NCBI GenBank assembly: GCA_005773145.1
Contig: SXHS01000182.1
Coordinates: 1-9,131 of the forward strand
Direction: 5' to 3'
Source of the DNA: Planctomycetaceae bacterium
GTDB lineage: Bacteria; Planctomycetota; Planctomycetia; Pirellulales; Pirellulaceae
DNA: 9,131 nt
Position 1 is the first letter of the stretch. Each line of letters starts with the position of its first letter. The notes beneath the pieces were generated by a model, which saw only the letters and a list, made by a program, of their open reading frames with translations, was not told the DNA's origin and did no database searches. The position numbers and the translations under genes were made by a program. Of this stretch, positions 6,857 to 9,131 are shown piece after piece.

Positions 6857-6879
6857 CGCCGGCCAATCCGCAGCCGGCG
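6857..6879. repeat. Inverted repeat CGCCGGC-N9-GCCGGCG
   Basis: The two arms are a perfect 7-bp GC-only match around a 9-base loop (CAATCCGCA), giving a stable hairpin on either strand. It lies 63-85 bp upstream of the PSP1 start, within the probable PSP1 leader or promoter. No T-run follows on either strand, so an intrinsic terminator is unlikely. An operator or leader structure is possible. Confidence 0.5.
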
Positions 6880-7047
6880 TCTGTGTTGCAACCCCCAAGT
6901 ATACCGGGGTGGGCAACCCTGGGGACGTGAGCTCGCAACGGCACCCCGGCAGGTCCGGTAACCGGCACAAATGGCACAGGCTGCCCCCTGACCGTTCCGT
7001 GCCGCGGCGTCCGGCCGATCGCGTTTGCGGGAACAGGGCGTGTAACC

Positions 7048-7065
7048 TACGCTTGCTGCAGCGTA
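7048..7065. repeat. Inverted repeat TACGCT-N6-AGCGTA
   Basis: The arms are a perfect 6-bp match around TGCTGC, 124-141 bp upstream of the membrane protein start. The 18-bp dyad is of a size that dimeric regulators recognise. There is no second copy in the window, so assignment as an operator is speculative. Confidence 0.35.
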
Positions 7066-7188
7066 CCGAGGGACGGGAAACCCAAATTCGCCGACATGTT
7101 TCGCGTCGCGAGCCGTCCCTCACGACTCGCCATCCCCACCACGCCATACGAAACCTGCCTCCGCTTCCCTTGCCTGCGAGAATGCGCC

Positions 7189-8283
7189 ATGCCGACCACC
7201 ACCACTTTGGCCGCGACCGTAGGGACCAGCACGATCGCCCCCGCGGCCCAGCCGTCGACCGAGGCCGGCTGGATGCGAAATCGGCCGTTCGATGTCCATT
7301 TCGTCTGGACCACGTCCTTATTGGCGCTGGCTGCGGGATTGGCCGGCTTAGTTGAGCCCCGACTGTTTGCCGTTGTGTTGGCGATTGATGTCTGGGCGCT
7401 GGGCTACCACCACGTCGTTTCGACGTTTACGCGTCTGACATTCGACCGGGAGAGCTTTGGCCGATATCGGAACCTGGTGATTCAGCTACCGATTGCCGTT
7501 ACCGTCATCACCCTGGCTGCGGTAATAAGCTGCGGCTATTGGGTTCTCCCCACGGTTTACCTGTACTGGCAATGGTTTCACTACACGCGGCAGAGCTACG
7601 GCATCGAACGCATCTATCGCCGCAAGGCCGGTGCGACCGTGCGCATCGATGACTACCTGACCGTGCGTACCCTCTACCTTTTACCCCTCGCGGGCATTCT
7701 CTATCGGTCCTACCAGGGTCAGGCCAGGTTCCTCGATATGGAAATCTGGTACCTACCCATCCGTTGGCCTGTGCTGGCAGCGGTTGCCGGAGTGACCGGG
7801 GTAGCCATGGCAGCTTGGTGCTATCAGATTTTTCGTGCGTGGATGGAGAAGCGTCTGGCTGTTCCCCACACTTTGTACGTACTCTCCCACCACTTGATTT
7901 TTCTCACGGGATACATCCTGATCGAGGACATCACAGTCGGCTGGCTGGTCTTGAATGTGTGGCACAACATCCAGTACATATTGCTGGTCTGGCTCTACAA
8001 TAACAACCGGTTTCGCAAGGGCATTGATCAACAGGCTCCGTTCTTGTCCACACTCAGCCAAACACGCAACGTGTTGTTCTATTTCGGATTTTGCTTGGCG
8101 ATTTCGACGGCCGTCTATGCCGTCCTGCGACATGCGACCCACGCGGCCTCGATGGGGAGCGCCATTCCCGTAACGCTGATTGTCTTCATGATCATCAACT
8201 TCCATCACTATGTCGTGGATGGCATCATTTGGAAAGGTCGCACACAGGCGGCACGTAACAATCTCGGACAGCAGCCCGCCTAA
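7189..8283 (+). CDS. Multi-span membrane protein with five histidine motifs, unknown function
   Basis: The 364-residue protein has about eight or more hydrophobic segments after a Thr/Ala-rich N-terminus of about 30 residues. Histidines recur in strongly patterned contexts near helix ends: WALGYHHVVSTFTR (H74, H75), WQWFHYTRQSYGI (H131), LSHHLIFLTG (H234, H235), NVWHNIQY (H259) and NFHHYVVDGIIWKG (H339, H340, D344). Clustered His in a polytopic protein is the layout of integral-membrane di-iron enzymes such as desaturases, hydroxylases and Brp/Blh-type oxygenases. The exact HxxxH/HxxHH boxes of those families are not present, so I infer only possible metal or haem binding. ATG 7189 is preferred over ATG 7096, because the extra 31 residues are Arg/Cys/Pro-rich and unlike a membrane protein N-terminus. 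Neither has a strong ribosome site, and M29 (7273), immediately before RNRPFDVHF, is a third option. Transcription is divergent from PSP1; no partner gene lies adjacent. Confidence 0.82.
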   Translation: MPTTTTLAATVGTSTIAPAAQPSTEAGWMRNRPFDVHFVWTTSLLALAAGLAGLVEPRLFAVVLAIDVWALGYHHVVSTFTRLTFDRESFGRYRNLVIQLPIAVTVITLAAVISCGYWVLPTVYLYWQWFHYTRQSYGIERIYRRKAGATVRIDDYLTVRTLYLLPLAGILYRSYQGQARFLDMEIWYLPIRWPVLAAVAGVTGVAMAAWCYQIFRAWMEKRLAVPHTLYVLSHHLIFLTGYILIEDITVGWLVLNVWHNIQYILLVWLYNNNRFRKGIDQQAPFLSTLSQTRNVLFYFGFCLAISTAVYAVLRHATHAASMGSAIPVTLIVFMIINFHHYVVDGIIWKGRTQAARNNLGQQPA

Positions 8284-8716
8284 GCGACACGACCACGGGC
8301 GCTGGACTCAACCCACGGGCTTCTGCATACGACCAAGCTACACGCAGCCCCGGGTACTCTCTGCCACGCAGCAATCGATAGGTCGGCGAGAGGAATTCGT
8401 CTTGTTCGGATGCGACATATGCAAAATCAGACTGTGGTGAAAACGGCAGCTCCCGGGAATTAACGTAATCGGCACTTCCGATCACTTCAGCGCGGTCGCT
8501 GCCACCGGCCTTCCCTCGCTTGTTGCCCGCACCCGTATGTGGGGATTGGTATGCAGGTTGTCTAACCCCTTGCCGGCGTGTCAGCAAATGGCCAGTTCTC
8601 GTACCGGCGCACGGCGTATTGGTGGATCCCCCTGTATACTGGCACATCGAAGGATTTCCCGTATATTTGTCGTTGCCCTAGCGTTTATCCTTGTGCTCAA
8701 TCGTTCGTAGGTCCTC
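8284..8716. other. Intergenic region, no gene seen
   Basis: There are 433 bp between the membrane protein and the sigma factor. The longest open frame (minus strand, 8225-8647) overlaps the end of the upstream gene, has no family-like features or ribosome site, and is rejected. No tRNA or T-rich terminator is evident after 8283. The region contains an 8-bp direct repeat CCACGGGC at 8293-8300 and 8313-8320 (20-bp period) and, at its right end, a candidate promoter. Confidence 0.6.
8639..8667 (+). promoter_or_regulatory. Candidate sigma-70-type promoter for the ECF sigma factor gene
   Basis: CTGGCA (8639-8644, 4 of 6 matches to TTGACA) is separated by exactly 17 bases from TATATT (8662-8667, 5 of 6 matches to TATAAT). 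Transcription would begin near 8674, giving a leader of about 43 bases before the ATG at 8717. The match is by eye, in a locally AT-richer stretch, and planctomycete promoter consensus is not firmly known. Confidence 0.35.
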
Positions 8717-9131
8717 ATGGGCGTTTCCAATCCATCGACTTCGACCAGCCTGCTTGAGCTTGCTAAGGGGCATGACCCGGTCGCCTGGAAACGACTGGCG
8801 GAACTCTACGGGCCGCTCGTCTACCAATGGGCGCGTCGCGCAGGCTTGCAGCCCGATGATGCTGCCGACGTCATGCAAAGCGTTTTCGCGAATTTGTCGG
8901 TCAACTTGATTCGTTACACTCGGCGAACGGCAACCGACAGCTTCCGGGGCTGGTTGTATGTCTTGGTGCGAAATCAGATCCGGGACCACTTTCGCGCCCG
9001 AAAGGGGGAGGCGATTGCGGCGGGGGGGACCAACTCGCTCCAGCAGATTCTCGATTTACCCGAACAGGCCCCCTGCTCGGATTCGCCGGATGGCGAAACA
9101 GACTTGAATCAGTTGCGGCGCCGAGCGATGC
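8717..9131 (+). CDS. ECF-type RNA polymerase sigma factor, N-terminal part (cut by right edge)
   Basis: 138 codons are visible. The start TSTSLLELAKGHDPVAWKRLAELYGPLVYQWARR is the usual opening of planctomycete extracytoplasmic-function sigma factors. Sigma region 2.2 is seen as DDAADVMQSVF (residues 47-57), which in the family contacts core RNA polymerase. Regions 2.3-2.4 appear as FRGWLYVLVRNQIRDHFR (76-93), which in the family melt and recognise the -10 element. The linker after it includes GGTNSLQQILDLPEQ. Region 4, for -35 recognition, lies beyond the window, so C-terminal extensions or fusions cannot be judged. The start is certain within this frame: TAG at 8708-8710 is in frame just upstream, and GTAGGT supplies a weak ribosome site. 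No anti-sigma factor gene is visible on the upstream side; planctomycete ECF factors are often paired with downstream kinases or membrane regulators, which cannot be tested here. Confidence 0.9.
   Translation, partial: MGVSNPSTSTSLLELAKGHDPVAWKRLAELYGPLVYQWARRAGLQPDDAADVMQSVFANLSVNLIRYTRRTATDSFRGWLYVLVRNQIRDHFRARKGEAIAAGGTNSLQQILDLPEQAPCSDSPDGETDLNQLRRRAM

Larger units (their letters stand above)
6795..7188. other. Divergent intergenic region, no convincing gene
   Basis: This 394-bp gap separates the PSP1 gene (minus) from the membrane protein gene (plus) and should carry both promoters. Open frames cross it on both strands (for example a 114-codon minus-strand frame, 6803-7147), but their Arg/Cys/Trp-rich composition and lack of ribosome sites argue against coding. 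I could not identify a good -35/-10 pair. Two inverted repeats are listed separately. A looser CCCC/GGGG pairing lies at 6892-6909. Confidence 0.6.

Noticed and set aside
6795..6977. A 61-codon N-terminal extension of the PSP1 frame
   Set aside because: It is Gly/Pro-rich with no relation to the family, whose members begin at about MPKYVVRYG. It is treated as non-coding leader.
7096..7188. A 31-codon N-terminal extension of the His-motif membrane protein
   Set aside because: It is Arg/Cys/Pro-rich without a ribosome site, and the protein makes sense from ATG 7189. The choice between 7189 and 7273 is not fully settled.
8225..8647. A 140-codon minus-strand frame between the membrane protein and the sigma factor
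   Set aside because: It overlaps the 3' end of the upstream gene antisense, has no domain-like segments and has no ribosome site.
8638..8655. A TGGCAC box resembling the -24 element of a sigma-54 promoter
   Set aside because: The bases that should form the -12 element (TTGC) at the right spacing read AGGAT, so the required GC is missing.
1..9131. Mobile element, phage-defence island or CRISPR array
   Set aside because: No transposase, integrase, terminal repeats, tRNA attachment site or spaced repeat array was seen. The CHAT gene alone, lacking catalytic residues and carrying a signal peptide, does not support a Craspase-like or gasdermin-type defence system.

Overview
The window looks like chromosomal DNA from a member of the Planctomycetota, most likely the Pirellulales. 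The basis is protein family content: a Minf_1886-type protein (a family largely restricted to Planctomycetes and Verrucomicrobia), a planctomycete-style ECF sigma factor, a short lipoprotein with the segment YYLQDDIQYFAPGPEFKL, and long TPR plus CHAT and RND/MMPL-like proteins of the kind common in that phylum. Moderately high GC, generous intergenic gaps and weak Shine-Dalgarno sequences fit. There is no sign of a phage, insertion sequence, integron, CRISPR array, tRNA or rRNA. || Layout from left to right. (1) Positions 1-1536, minus strand: a small lipoprotein gene (1300-1536) followed by the N-terminal 404 codons of an RND/MMPL-family membrane protein that runs off the left edge. (2) Positions 1537-1740: a divergent control region with two adjacent inverted repeats. 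(3) Positions 1741-4824, plus strand: a 1027-residue exported TPR plus CHAT protein whose CHAT domain lacks the expected His-Cys catalytic pair. (4) Positions 4903-6794, minus strand: a compact cluster transcribed in the order PSP1/RicT-like protein, Minf_1886 family protein, a probable small single-span membrane protein that overlaps it, and a DoxX-like membrane protein. It converges on the CHAT gene. (5) Positions 6795-7188: a divergent gap with two clear inverted repeats. (6) Positions 7189-8283, plus strand: a multi-span membrane protein with five histidine-containing motifs and no assigned function. (7) Positions 8284-8716: non-coding as far as can be seen, ending in a plausible sigma-70-type promoter. 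(8) Positions 8717-9131, plus strand: the N-terminal part of an ECF sigma factor cut by the right edge. || These genes do not form one obvious pathway. Most are envelope-associated (lipoprotein, RND-like protein, exported CHAT protein, DoxX-like, His-motif membrane protein). The two items most worth follow-up are the CHAT domain without its catalytic residues and the histidine-motif membrane protein, which resembles an integral-membrane metalloenzyme in layout but which I cannot assign to a family.
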